Shown here: positions 1 through 8,216 of the stretch, one piece after another
How the letters are laid out: each line of letters begins with the position of its first letter
Numbering within the stretch: the stretch's first letter is position 1
DNA from: an uncultured Phocaeicola sp.
GTDB lineage: Bacteria; Bacteroidota; Bacteroidia; Bacteroidales; Bacteroidaceae
Direction: 5' to 3'
DNA length: 64,000 nucleotides
NCBI GenBank assembly: GCA_944319745.1
Contig: CALUET010000023.1
Coordinates: forward strand, 186,001-250,000
Program-made: the position numbers and the translations under genes
The notes under the pieces: generated by a model
Databases searched by the model: none
Told to the model about the DNA's origin: nothing
Seen by the model: the letters and a program-made list of their open reading frames with translations, nothing else

Positions 1-1177
1 CCTTTGCTACATGTTTTGAGCCGACAGGATATTTTTCTTCGATAGTTTCCCATGGATCCGGCTTGAGTTGTTTGATGCCTAACGACATCTTACGTTCTTC
101 ACGATCCAATGTTAAGATCACTGCTTCGATTTCGTCTCCAACTTTCATGAAGTCTTGTGCCGAACGAAGATGCTGTGACCATGACATTTCCGATACGTGA
201 ATCAATCCTTCCACGCCCGGAGCTATTTCGATGAATGCGCCGTAATCGGCCATAACAACGACTTTGCCTTTTACGTGGTCGCCCACTTTCAAGTTAGGAT
301 CAAGTGCATCCCAAGGATGAGGAGTGAGTTGTTTCAAGCCTAAGGCGATGCGCTTCTTCTCATCGTCAAAGTCCAAAATTACAACATTGAGCTTTTGATC
401 CAAAGAAACCACTTCGTGAGGATCGCTGACACGTCCCCATGAAAGGTCGGTAATGTGGATTAAACCGTCTACGCCGCCCAAGTCGATGAATACACCGTAA
501 GACGTAATATTTTTAACAGTACCTTCAAGTACTTGTCCTTTTTCCAGCTTGCTGATGATTTCTTTCTTCTGTTGTTCAAGCTCAGCTTCGATAAGAGCTT
601 TGTGAGAGACAACGACGTTTTTAAATTCTTGGTTGATCTTTACAACTTTGAATTCCATTGTTTTGCCTACGAATACGTCATAATCGCGGATAGGTTTCAC
701 ATCGATTTGTGAACCGGGAAGGAATGCTTCAATGCCGAAGACGTCAACAATCATACCGCCTTTCGTACGACATTTGATATAACCCTTGATTATTTCCTCG
801 TTTTCGAGGGCAGCATTTATACGATCCCATGAGCGGGTTGCGCGTGCTTTCTTGTGTGATAAGATCAATTGACCTTTTTTTTTTTTTTTTTTTTCGATAT
901 AAACTTCGACAGTGTCGCCGACTTTCAGATCAGGATTATAGCGGAATTCATTCAAAGGAATGATACCGTCTGATTTGTAACCGATGTTGACTACGACTTC
1001 ACGCTTGTTCATTGCGATAACAGTTCCGTCAACAACTTCACGGTCGTTCACTTTGTTCAACGTTTTTTCGTAAGCTTGTTCCAAATCTTCCTTGCTTACG
1101 TTGGTAGTTGCATCACCGTTTTCATAAGCATCCCAGTTGAAATCTTCAATAGGGGTTACGTTTTTTAAGTTTTCCAT
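1..1177 (-). CDS. rpsA: 30S ribosomal protein S1, 3' end outside window
   Basis: Ribosomal protein S1 binds mRNA on the 30S subunit through repeated OB-fold S1 domains. The visible 392 residues begin MENLKNVTPIEDFNWD and contain several S1 repeats, including TSYGVFIDLGGVDGLIHITD and ADYGAFIEIAPGVEGLIHVS. The remaining C-terminal repeats lie beyond base 1. The frame at the start codon (1177) matches the frame at base 1. The oddity is a run of 20 A in the coding strand (875-894) that encodes six consecutive lysines (after VYIE, before GQLILSH). The length keeps the frame open. A TAnnTTTG promoter box lies upstream at 1245-1252. Identification is firm; the lysine run may be real or a sequence artefact. 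Confidence 0.95.
   Translation of the reverse strand, partial: MENLKNVTPIEDFNWDAYENGDATTNVSKEDLEQAYEKTLNKVNDREVVDGTVIAMNKREVVVNIGYKSDGIIPLNEFRYNPDLKVGDTVEVYIEKKKKKKGQLILSHKKARATRSWDRINAALENEEIIKGYIKCRTKGGMIVDVFGIEAFLPGSQIDVKPIRDYDVFVGKTMEFKVVKINQEFKNVVVSHKALIEAELEQQKKEIISKLEKGQVLEGTVKNITSYGVFIDLGGVDGLIHITDLSWGRVSDPHEVVSLDQKLNVVILDFDDEKKRIALGLKQLTPHPWDALDPNLKVGDHVKGKVVVMADYGAFIEIAPGVEGLIHVSEMSWSQHLRSAQDFMKVGDEIEAVILTLDREERKMSLGIKQLKPDPWETIEEKYPVGSKHVAK
875..894 (-). repeat. 20-base A homopolymer inside rpsA
   Basis: Twenty uninterrupted T on the plus strand (A on the coding strand). The first two complete a GAA codon and the other 18 give six AAA codons. Any single-base length change would truncate S1, so such a tract should be unstable by polymerase slippage and is also a classic site of sequencing error. 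Confidence 0.9.
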
Positions 1178-1244
1178 TAAGTAATAAAATGTTTGTAAAA
1201 TAACTAATTGTGTTAGACTTTATGTCGTTTGTATAAATCGTGTG

Positions 1245-1252
1245 CAAAGGTA
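1245..1252 (-). promoter_or_regulatory. Promoter -7 box for rpsA (TACCTTTG)
   Basis: Read on the minus strand, TACCTTTG matches the Bacteroidetes -7 consensus TAnnTTTG and lies about 68 bases before the rpsA start. A T-rich stretch about 20 bases upstream could act as the -33 element, but it is not a clean TTTG. Confidence 0.6.
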
Positions 1253-1324
1253 TAATAAATTCCTGAATGCGAAAAAGTTTAATGAATTTTTTGTTGATTT
1301 GGGCAGGTTATTGTGAAGTTATAT

Positions 1325-1360
1325 CCCCGATGTCTCTACTTTTTGAGAGAAACATCGGGG
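1325..1360 (-). terminator. Hairpin downstream of the SIMPL gene
   Basis: Arms CCCCGATGT and ACATCGGGG, extended by CTCT/AGAG, form a strong stem. It lies about 75 bases beyond the stop of the minus-strand SIMPL gene and before the rpsA promoter, so it probably ends the slyD operon. The T run follows it on the plus strand, so it may work in either direction or only as a 3' stabiliser. Confidence 0.5.
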
Positions 1361-1434
1361 ATTTTTGGGAGGAATGTCCCGTTTTTCTTGTGAGTACGCC
1401 GTTGTGTCTTTACGGGAAGGCCGGCGCCTTTGAT

Positions 1435-2139
1435 TTAATCTTCCAGGTAATAATCGATGGTTGTTACCACCCTTATTTTCTTGATATGGGGGGTATTTGC
1501 ATCGCGGTCGCTGATGCTGAACTGACCTTGTGAGGCCCGACGGATTTTACCAAGCCTGCTGTCTGAGTCTTTTGCGAACTTCTTTGCTGCTTCGCGTGCG
1601 TTTTTTGTGGCTTCTTCAATCATTTGTGGTTTGATGGAGTTCAGCCCCGTGTATTCATATTGTACGTTAAAACGATAGTCTCCGCCTGCAACGGCTATGC
1701 CTTGTTTCAGCAGTTCTCCTTGCTCGCTTATCAGTGTTCTGATGAGTTCGACCTTATTGGATGTCACAATGATTACGCTTGTTACATTGTAACGATAGGG
1801 CGTTGCGGTGTTGCTTGCGTAACGTTCTGCTTTCAGGTCGATGATTTCCGGAGCATTGATGCTGATCTCGTTTTCGGAAATACCTTTCGATTTCAGATAC
1901 TGCACGATGGTTTGGTTGGATTTCTTGAGGTCGTTGTAGAGAATGTTCAGGTCGTTTCCTAAACTTTTGTAGACAAGGGGCCAGGTTACTTTATCGGCCG
2001 GCACTTCCATTTCTGCCAGTCCTTTCACACTTACGCCACGGTCTCTTTCGCCATACATCGCGATGCCGTGATGAAGGGAAAAGCCCAAAATGATCAATCC
2101 GAGTGCCAAGATGGCGGCTTCCATGCGAAAATTTTTCAT
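1435..2139 (-). CDS. SIMPL domain-containing protein (DUF541)
   Basis: A 234-residue protein with one N-terminal membrane anchor or uncleaved signal (residues about 8-27, AAILALGLIILGFSLHHGIA) and an extracytoplasmic SIMPL (DUF541) domain. The domain begins VSVKGLAEMEVPADKVTWPL and ends with an Arg/Lys-rich strand before DYYLED. SIMPL proteins are periplasmic or outer-membrane associated, and their biochemical role is mostly unknown. The gene is third in a minus-strand operon after slyD and the sugar kinase, 34 bases after the kinase stop. The family is recognised from the domain pattern; no specific function can be assigned. Confidence 0.85.
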   Translation of the reverse strand: MKNFRMEAAILALGLIILGFSLHHGIAMYGERDRGVSVKGLAEMEVPADKVTWPLVYKSLGNDLNILYNDLKKSNQTIVQYLKSKGISENEISINAPEIIDLKAERYASNTATPYRYNVTSVIIVTSNKVELIRTLISEQGELLKQGIAVAGGDYRFNVQYEYTGLNSIKPQMIEEATKNAREAAKKFAKDSDSRLGKIRRASQGQFSISDRDANTPHIKKIRVVTTIDYYLED

Positions 2140-2173
2140 AAGCTTTGGTTTTAAACGGTTATTAAATAAGGGT

Positions 2174-3016
2174 TCACTGTTTCTTGTTTAGGTGATATTT
2201 TACGATATCCATGAGCGGATATTGTATGAATCGGCCGATGGTCAATCGCATTTTTGAGGCTGCATTTCGTATTTCTTCTTCAAAATAATATGCCACGGAG
2301 CCGACAAACGATATCGGGTATGGGCTTCGATAGGGTATGATGTTTCGTTGGAAAAAGTCGGAGAAGCAGTCGTTTAGAAAATCTTTCACCTCGGGGACGG
2401 AACGTACCCTATATATATAAGGTGTAATTTGTGCAAGAAAGCGATTGGCATTCGGCTTGTGGTAAATATTCCCCAGAATGTCTTCGGTGGAAAGCCGGAG
2501 TTCGTCAAGCAATCCGCTGAGGATGGTTTCGGGAAGCCGCCGTTTTAAGCAGTCGGCTATAAAGCGTTTTCCCAAGTAAGCCCCGCTGCCTTCGTCGCCT
2601 AAGATATAGCCTAACGGAGGAATATTGTCGATGATTTTTTCCCCATCGTACAGGCCGGAATTCGAACCTGTCCCCAAGATGCATGCGATTCCCGCCTGGT
2701 CGCCGAATAAAGCGCGGGCGGCTCCCGTTAAATCCGTGTCGATGCGGATTTCTGCTTTTGGGAATGTTTCTTGCAGTATGTTTCGGACAGATTCTCTTTT
2801 GTTCGGGGTACATCCGGAACCGTAAAAGAAAATATCGGTGCATTGCTCCGGATGTTCAAGCTTTTTGAAGAGCGTTTCGGCAATGGTTTGCCTCATGCCT
2901 TTTTCGCAGATATGGAAAGGGTTGAGACCGTTTGTCTCCACCCGTATTCCGTTTTGGCTGGAATTTCCGTAAAACCAGTCGGTTTTCGTTGCTCCGCTAT
3001 CTGCTATCAGTATCAT
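2174..3016 (-). CDS. N-acetylglucosamine kinase-like ATPase (BadF/BadG family)
   Basis: A 280-residue member of the actin-like BadF/BadG/BcrA/BcrD ATPase family, related to NAGK and bacterial MurK amino-sugar kinases. The phosphate-1 loop is ADSGATKTDW near the N-terminus. The adenosine and phosphate-2 segments are LGTGSNSGLYDG and LGDEGSGAYLGK. The start at 3016 gives MILIADSGATKTDW, the usual family N-terminus; the longer reading frame would overlap slyD. The gene follows slyD by 13 bases. The substrate is probably GlcNAc or MurNAc, but it cannot be fixed from sequence. A kinase of this type would suit the muropeptide genes at 13.5-21.7 kb, although the two are not linked. Confidence 0.85.
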   Translation of the reverse strand: MILIADSGATKTDWFYGNSSQNGIRVETNGLNPFHICEKGMRQTIAETLFKKLEHPEQCTDIFFYGSGCTPNKRESVRNILQETFPKAEIRIDTDLTGAARALFGDQAGIACILGTGSNSGLYDGEKIIDNIPPLGYILGDEGSGAYLGKRFIADCLKRRLPETILSGLLDELRLSTEDILGNIYHKPNANRFLAQITPYIYRVRSVPEVKDFLNDCFSDFFQRNIIPYRSPYPISFVGSVAYYFEEEIRNAASKMRLTIGRFIQYPLMDIVKYHLNKKQ

Positions 3017-3029
3017 GATATAATTCGTA

Positions 3030-3632
3030 TCAGTGGCAATGTCCGCACCCGCTTCCGCAGCAGTCGCCTTCATGATTGTGGTGATGGTGCTCGTGTCCGT
3101 CGCATCCGCCTCCGCAGCTTCCGCAATCGCACCCGCATCCTTCTCCGCTCATCATGTTCAGCATGCCTTCAACTTCTTTGTTTGTGGCTTCGCGCATTTC
3201 GATGACTTGTCCTTCAAAGATCAGGTCTTTTCCTGCGTGCGGATGATTTAAATCTACGGTAACTTTGTCGTCTGTTATCTCACCCACGTTGGCGTAAAAG
3301 TGATGTCCTTCCGAATCGCTCAGCATAATGACGTTGCCTTCGAAGATGTTTTCCTTGTCAAACTCGCCGTCGGGTGTAGTAAACATGCTTTTCGGAACCT
3401 GACGAACGTTGTCTTCATCGCGCTCGCCATACGCCTCGGCACAGGGAATTGTAAAGTGAAAGCTGTCGCCTTTGCTCAGGGCAGTGATTTCTTTTTCGAA
3501 TTTGTCCAGCGTATAACCTATGCCGGAAATGAATTGAAACGGATGATCGGCCGGCGCCTCTTCCAACAATTCTTTCGTTCCGTTGGCCATGGCATATAGT
3601 TTATATGCTACGGTGATGTATTTGTTTTCCAT
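3030..3632 (-). CDS. slyD: SlyD-like FKBP peptidyl-prolyl isomerase with metal-binding tail
   Basis: A cytoplasmic FKBP-type prolyl cis-trans isomerase and chaperone of 200 residues. The FKBP core contains AYGERDEDNVRQVPKSMF, equivalent to the SlyD flap and insert region, and DLNHPHAGKDLIFEGQV near its end. The last 40 residues are almost only Cys, His, Gly, Asp and Glu (GCGCDCGSCGGGCDGHEHHH, then further Cys and His), a typical nickel/zinc-binding tail of SlyD. It is first in the operon with the sugar kinase and SIMPL protein. A TAACTTTG -7 box lies 37 bases before the start codon. Confidence 0.93.
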   Translation of the reverse strand: MENKYITVAYKLYAMANGTKELLEEAPADHPFQFISGIGYTLDKFEKEITALSKGDSFHFTIPCAEAYGERDEDNVRQVPKSMFTTPDGEFDKENIFEGNVIMLSDSEGHHFYANVGEITDDKVTVDLNHPHAGKDLIFEGQVIEMREATNKEVEGMLNMMSGEGCGCDCGSCGGGCDGHEHHHHNHEGDCCGSGCGHCH

Positions 3633-3668
3633 ACAATATATAAATGATAGTTTTATAATGTTTCGCTA

Positions 3669-3676
3669 CAAAGTTA
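3669..3676 (-). promoter_or_regulatory. Promoter -7 box for slyD (TAACTTTG)
   Basis: The minus-strand TAACTTTG matches TAnnTTTG and lies 37 bases upstream of the slyD start at 3632. No clear TTTG -33 box is visible. Confidence 0.55.
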
Positions 3677-3845
3677 CGGATATTTGCCGAATTAAGGAAA
3701 AACGTCGGCGGCTTTTCGGTGAAACATAAGGTTTTGTTTAGAAAATCTTCCCGTTGTTTTGAGTTAATTGTACTGATAAAGTAACAACGAAAAAAGCTTT
3801 TTTTTTGATAATCTTCTATTTTCTTTCAAAAAAAACATCATTTTG

Positions 3846-3876
3846 TTTGTTTGTAATGAAAAAGCCTTTATCTTTG
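3846..3876 (+). promoter_or_regulatory. ilv operon promoter (TTTG-N19-TATCTTTG)
   Basis: A TTTG -33 box at 3846-3849 is separated by 19 bases from TATCTTTG at 3869-3876, a close match to the Bacteroidetes sigma-ABfr consensus. Transcription would begin near 3884, giving a leader of about 200 bases before ilvD that carries a leader peptide and a terminator. Confidence 0.75.
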
Positions 3877-3907
3877 CACGTGTAACAATTTAAAGACGAA
3901 AATAACG

Positions 3908-3988
3908 ATGATTTCAACAATGGCACGAATTAATTTGTTGGTCTTGCAAGTGCTTCACGTCGTGGTTCCCGTATCAAGAGGTGAGTAA
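3908..3988 (+). CDS. ilvL: ilv leader peptide, 26 residues
   Basis: A short frame reads MISTMARINLLVLQVLHVVV then PVSRGE and stop. Twelve of 26 residues are Ile, Leu or Val, with a cluster LLVLQVLHVVVPV at codons 10-22. It begins about 25 bases after the predicted transcription start and lies between the ilv promoter and a strong terminator. This matches the logic of the enterobacterial ilv leaders, where ribosome stalling at branched-chain codons prevents termination. Its last three codons and stop lie inside the segment that can form an antiterminator. The symbol ilvL is by analogy; the sequence is not homologous to the E. coli peptide. Confidence 0.8.
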   Translation: MISTMARINLLVLQVLHVVVPVSRGE

Positions 3989-4040
3989 GTTCGTGTGTAT
4001 ATTTACAGTAAAACGATATATGTGTAAGCCTTTCTCGCCT
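3979..4040 (+). promoter_or_regulatory. Predicted antiterminator helix of the ilv attenuator
   Basis: AGGTGAGTAAG (3979-3989, across the leader stop codon) can pair with CTTTCTCGCCT (4030-4040): ten of eleven positions pair, nine Watson-Crick and one G-U, with one U-U mismatch. This occupies seven of eleven bases of the left arm of the terminator, so the two structures exclude each other. TTCAC (3954-3958) can instead pair with GTGAG (3981-3985), a possible protector hairpin. The pairing was worked out by hand, without folding energies. Confidence 0.65.
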
Positions 4041-4060
4041 GACGTTGAGAAAGGCTTTTT
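4026..4060 (+). terminator. ilv attenuator terminator
   Basis: A perfect 11-bp stem: AAGCCTTTCTC (4026-4036) and GAGAAAGGCTT (4047-4057), with a 10-base loop. A T run (4056-4060) follows and then AATT. It lies only 22 bases before the ilvD start codon and after the leader peptide, so it ends leader transcripts before the structural genes. Confidence 0.85.
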
Positions 4061-4081
4061 AATTGATAAATAAAGAGAACG

Positions 4082-5884
4082 ATGAAATATCAGTTACGTA
4101 GCTCGATGAGTACCGAAGGACGTCGAATGGCAGGCGCCAGAGCATTGTGGGTGGCAAACGGAATGAAGCGAGAAATGTTTGGAAAGCCCGTGATAGCCAT
4201 AGTAAATTCATTCACCCAATTTGTGCCGGGACACACCCATTTGCATGAAATAGGGCAGTTGGTAAAGGCAGAGATCGAGAAGCTTGGCTGTTTTGCCGCG
4301 GAGTTTAACACAATAGCCATCGACGATGGCATCGCAATGGGCCATGACGGCATGCTGTATTCGCTGCCGTCTCGCGACATTATTGCCGACAGTGTGGAGT
4401 ATATGGTGAATGCTCATAAGGCAGACGCGATGATATGTATCTCGAATTGCGATAAAATTACTCCCGGAATGCTGATGGCTGCCATGCGATTGAATATCCC
4501 CACTGTTTTTGTTTCCGGCGGGCCTATGGAAGCAGGAAGCTGGAATGGTAAGCAATTGGACCTGATAGATGCAATGATTCAATCGGCCGATTCTACGGTA
4601 AGCGATGCGGATGTGGCGGAAATCGAGAGCCATGCCTGTCCCGGATGCGGTTGTTGTTCGGGCATGTTTACGGCAAATTCGATGAACTGTCTCAACGAAG
4701 CTATCGGACTTGCCTTGCCGGGAAACGGAACAATATTGGCAACACATGCCAACCGTACCCGCTTGTTTAAGGATGCTGCCGCCCTGATTGTGAAAAATGC
4801 ATACCGTTATTATGAAGAGGGCGACGAGAGCGTATTGCCAAGAAGTATCGCCACTCGTCAGGCTTTTCTGAATGCAATGACACTGGATATCGCGATGGGC
4901 GGATCGACAAATACCGTTCTGCATTTGTTGGCAATAGCGCATGAAGCGGAAGTTGACTTCAAGATGGACGATATAGATATGCTTTCCCGTCGTGTTCCCT
5001 GCCTTTGTAAGGTAGCCCCGAATACACAAAAATATCATGTGCAAGACGTCAATCGCGCCGGAGGAATCCTGAATATTTTGGGAGAACTGGCCAAAGGCGG
5101 TCTGTTGGATACGGACGTTCGTCGGGTAGACGGCATGACTTTGGGTGAGGCTATTGCAGCATATAATATATGTACGCCGGAAATCTCGGAAGAAGCATTG
5201 CGGATTTATTCCAGTGCGCCGGGAGGAGTGTTTAACATCAAGCTGGGATCTCAACAAAATGTATATGACAAACTCGATACAGACCGCGCGTCCGGTTGTA
5301 TCCGCGACTTGGAACACGCTTACAGCAAAGACGGCGGCTTGGCTGTTTTAAAAGGGAATATTGCAGAAAACGGTTGCGTGGTAAAGACTGCCGGCGTAGA
5401 TGAAAGCATCTGGAAATTTGCAGGTCCTGCAAAAGTTTTCGATTCGCAGGAAGCCGCATGCGAAGGAATCTTAAACGGAAAGGTGGTAAGCGGCGATGTA
5501 GTTGTCATCACTTATGAAGGTCCGAAAGGCGGTCCGGGAATGCAGGAAATGCTTTATCCCACGTCGTACATCAAGTCGAAACATTTGGGAAAAGAGTGTG
5601 CTTTGATAACAGACGGGCGTTTCAGCGGCGGAACATCGGGACTGAGTATCGGTCACATCTCGCCGGAAGCGGCAGCCGGCGGAAACGTTGGAAAAATTGT
5701 TGACGGAGATATTATAGAAATCGATATACCTAACCGGAGCATTAATGTGAAGTTGAGCGAAAAAGAACTGGCTGCTCGTCCGATGCGCCCGCTAACTCGC
5801 GACCGGAAGGTGTCGAAAGCCTTGAAAGCTTATGCCAGTATGGTAAGCTCAGCGGATAAGGGTGGTGTGAGAATTATTGAGTAA
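4082..5884 (+). CDS. ilvD: Dihydroxy-acid dehydratase
   Basis: IlvD dehydrates 2,3-dihydroxy-isovalerate and 2,3-dihydroxy-3-methylvalerate to the 2-keto acids that precede valine and isoleucine. It is a cytoplasmic enzyme with an iron-sulfur cluster. The protein has the normal length of 600 residues. Cluster cysteines are seen in [10 protein letters not shown] (about residue 122) and in [19 protein letters not shown] (from about 185). The C-terminal swivel region carries [20 protein letters not shown]. It is the first structural gene of the ilv operon and its transcription is probably controlled by the leader-peptide attenuator just upstream. ilvB follows after 40 bases. Confidence 0.98.
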   Translation: MKYQLRSSMSTEGRRMAGARALWVANGMKREMFGKPVIAIVNSFTQFVPGHTHLHEIGQLVKAEIEKLGCFAAEFNTIAIDDGIAMGHDGMLYSLPSRDIIADSVEYMVNAHKADAMICISNCDKITPGMLMAAMRLNIPTVFVSGGPMEAGSWNGKQLDLIDAMIQSADSTVSDADVAEIESHACPGCGCCSGMFTANSMNCLNEAIGLALPGNGTILATHANRTRLFKDAAALIVKNAYRYYEEGDESVLPRSIATRQAFLNAMTLDIAMGGSTNTVLHLLAIAHEAEVDFKMDDIDMLSRRVPCLCKVAPNTQKYHVQDVNRAGGILNILGELAKGGLLDTDVRRVDGMTLGEAIAAYNICTPEISEEALRIYSSAPGGVFNIKLGSQQNVYDKLDTDRASGCIRDLEHAYSKDGGLAVLKGNIAENGCVVKTAGVDESIWKFAGPAKVFDSQEAACEGILNGKVVSGDVVVITYEGPKGGPGMQEMLYPTSYIKSKHLGKECALITDGRFSGGTSGLSIGHISPEAAAGGNVGKIVDGDIIEIDIPNRSINVKLSEKELAARPMRPLTRDRKVSKALKAYASMVSSADKGGVRIIE

Positions 5885-5924
5885 AAAGAAAGAAAAGATC
5901 CTGTATTATTGGAAAGGGGAATTT

Positions 5925-7622
5925 ATGAGTGAAGAAAAAATATCAGGTTCCGAAGCGTTAATGCGCTCGTTGGAATATCATGGAGTAAAGACTATTTTCG
6001 GGTATCCCGGCGGGGCAATTATGCCGGTTTTCGATGCGTTATACGATCATCTCGGCAAGTTGAATCATATTCTTGTGCGTCATGAACAAGGAGCGGTGCA
6101 TGCCGCTCAGGGATTTGCGCGCGTCTCCGGAGAGATTGGCGTATGTCTTGTGACAAGCGGGCCGGGAGCTACGAACACAATTACCGGCATCGCAGATGCG
6201 ATGATTGACAGTACTCCGATTGTCGTAATAGCAGGTCAGGTGGGAGCGGGGCTGTTAGGTACCGACGCTTTTCAGGAAGTTGACCTTGTAGGAATTACGC
6301 AACCTATCACAAAGTGGAGCTATCAGATCCGTCGTGCCGAGGATGTGGCATGGGCTGTGGCTCGGGCTTTTTATATAGCGCGGAGCGGTCGTCCCGGACC
6401 TGTTGTGTTGGATTTTGCAAAGAATGCCCAAACAGAAACAACAATATATGCACCGGTGGATGTGGATTTCATACGGAGTTATGATCCCGATCCTGAAACA
6501 GATCCGAAAGCAATAGCGGAAGCTGTGCGATTGATCGACGAGGCTGAACGTCCTTTCCTGCTTGTTGGACAGGGAGTGGAGCTTGGAAATGCCCAAAAGG
6601 AGCTGAGAGACTTCATCGAGAAAGCCGATATTCCTTGCGGATGTACGCTATTGGGACTTTCGGCTTTGCCCACGAATCATCCGTTGAATAAGGGAATGTT
6701 GGGTATGCACGGCAATTTAGGTCCGAATGTGATGACGAACGAATGCGATGTTTTAATCGCTGTTGGAATGCGTTTCGACGATCGTGTGACAGGAAAGCTG
6801 GAGACCTATGCCAAACAAGCCAAGGTTATTCATCTGGATATAGATCCGTCGGAGATCGGAAAGAATGTGGCGGTTCATGTCCCGATACTGGGCAATTGCA
6901 AACGGACATTGCCTTTGCTTACGAAATTAATTCGGGAAAAGAAGCATACTGCGTGGATAGAAGGCTTCGAAAGTTACGAGAAAACAGAGTATGAAAAGGT
7001 AATTTCTCGGGAAGTTTACCCGATGGAAGGACCGTTGAATATGGGGGAAGTAGTTCATGCAGTGAATGAAGCTACTCATGAAGAGGCGATTCTGGTAACA
7101 GATGTAGGGCAGAATCAGATGATGGCATGCCGTTATTTTAAGTTTAAGAATACGCGCAGTTTGGTAACTTCCGGCGGTATGGGTACGATGGGATTTTGTT
7201 TGCCTGCTGCAATCGGTGCGACGTTCGGTAGTCCGGAACGCACGGTTTGTGCATTTATGGGCGATGGAGGTCTGCAAATGACGATGCAAGAATTGGGAAC
7301 AGTTATGGAACAAAAGGTTCCTGTAAAACTAATCTTGTTAAACAATAATTACTTGGGAAATGTAAGACAATGGCAGGCAATGTTCTTTAACCGCCGTTAT
7401 TCGTTTACTCCGATGCTGAATCCTGATTATATGCAAATCGCTGCTGCTTATGAAATACCTGCACGTCGTGTGATAGAGCGTGCGGATTTGCAAGATGCCA
7501 TTCGGGAAATGTTGGAAACAAAAGGCCCGTTTTTGCTGGAGGTTTGTGTGATAGAGGAAGGAAATGTTTTGCCGATGACACCTCCGGGATACTCGGTGAA
7601 CGATATGTTGTTGGAGTGTTAA
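5925..7622 (+). CDS. ilvB: Acetolactate synthase large subunit
   Basis: The thiamine-diphosphate enzyme that condenses pyruvate with pyruvate or 2-ketobutyrate, the first common step to valine, leucine and isoleucine. The catalytic Glu lies in HEQGAVHAAQGFA (about residue 53). The ThDP/Mg motif is GDGGLQMTMQELGT (about 446) through LNNNYLG. I chose the start at 5925 because the protein then begins MSEEKISGSEALMRSLEYHG, the family N-terminus, and AAAGGGGA precedes it. The longer frame from 5877 would overlap ilvD. Length 565 residues. It acts with the ilvN subunit encoded 18 bases downstream. Confidence 0.97.
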   Translation: MSEEKISGSEALMRSLEYHGVKTIFGYPGGAIMPVFDALYDHLGKLNHILVRHEQGAVHAAQGFARVSGEIGVCLVTSGPGATNTITGIADAMIDSTPIVVIAGQVGAGLLGTDAFQEVDLVGITQPITKWSYQIRRAEDVAWAVARAFYIARSGRPGPVVLDFAKNAQTETTIYAPVDVDFIRSYDPDPETDPKAIAEAVRLIDEAERPFLLVGQGVELGNAQKELRDFIEKADIPCGCTLLGLSALPTNHPLNKGMLGMHGNLGPNVMTNECDVLIAVGMRFDDRVTGKLETYAKQAKVIHLDIDPSEIGKNVAVHVPILGNCKRTLPLLTKLIREKKHTAWIEGFESYEKTEYEKVISREVYPMEGPLNMGEVVHAVNEATHEEAILVTDVGQNQMMACRYFKFKNTRSLVTSGGMGTMGFCLPAAIGATFGSPERTVCAFMGDGGLQMTMQELGTVMEQKVPVKLILLNNNYLGNVRQWQAMFFNRRYSFTPMLNPDYMQIAAAYEIPARRVIERADLQDAIREMLETKGPFLLEVCVIEEGNVLPMTPPGYSVNDMLLEC

Positions 7623-7640
7623 AGGAAAGGATGCGGAAGT

Positions 7641-8195
7641 ATGGAAAATAAAACATTATATACAATTATAGTACATTCGGAGAATTTTGCTGGATTATTA
7701 AACCAGGTTACTGCAGTTTTTACCCGTCGTCAGCTGAACATTGAGAGCTTGAATGTTTCAGCTTCCTCGATAAAAGGGGTACATAAATACACCATTACCT
7801 GTTGGACAACGCCTGATATTATAGAAAAGGTGGTGAAACAAATTGAAAAGAAGATCGATGTCATCCAAGCGCATTACTTTACGGATGATGAAATATTTCA
7901 GCAAGAGGTAGCAATGTATAAGGTGTCTACTCCGGAATTTCAGGCTACTCCGGAAGCTTCAAAGGTTATTCGCAGGCACAGTGCGCATATCGTTGAGGTA
8001 AATCCTATCTTTTCTATTGTGGAATTGACGGGAATGAGCGACGAGATAACTTCGTTGTACCAGGATTTGAAATCGTTGAATTGTATTCTTCAATTCGTTC
8101 GTTCCGGAAGAATTGCAGTATCTACCAGTTGCTTCGAACGGGTGAACGAGTATCTGGCTCATCGTGAAGAGAGATACAGACAGGAACATTCTTAA
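7641..8195 (+). CDS. ilvN: Acetolactate synthase small (regulatory) subunit
   Basis: The regulatory subunit of acetolactate synthase, which activates the large subunit and gives feedback inhibition by valine. An ACT domain occupies roughly residues 3-80 (YTIIVHSENFAGLLNQVTAV, then LNIESLNVSAS). The C-terminal ALS small-subunit domain follows (IRRHSAHIVEVNPIFSIVEL). It has 184 residues, close to the IlvH/IlvN length. It sits directly after ilvB and 21 bases before the thioesterase gene in the same operon. Confidence 0.95.
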   Translation: MENKTLYTIIVHSENFAGLLNQVTAVFTRRQLNIESLNVSASSIKGVHKYTITCWTTPDIIEKVVKQIEKKIDVIQAHYFTDDEIFQQEVAMYKVSTPEFQATPEASKVIRRHSAHIVEVNPIFSIVELTGMSDEITSLYQDLKSLNCILQFVRSGRIAVSTSCFERVNEYLAHREERYRQEHS

Positions 8196-8216
8196 AGAAA
8201 TTATTCGGAGATATTT

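Noticed and set aside
875-894. The T run as a terminator
   Set aside because: It lies inside the rpsA reading frame and no GC-rich stem precedes it on either strand.
3880-4081. T-box or other riboswitch in the ilv leader
   Set aside because: No T-box core sequence or known aptamer is recognised. The leader peptide with alternative helices explains the region better.
4208-5317. 369-residue frame on the minus strand opposite ilvD
   Set aside because: Shadow of ilvD. The composition (many Cys, His and Arg) is that of an antisense frame, and there is no promoter or homology.
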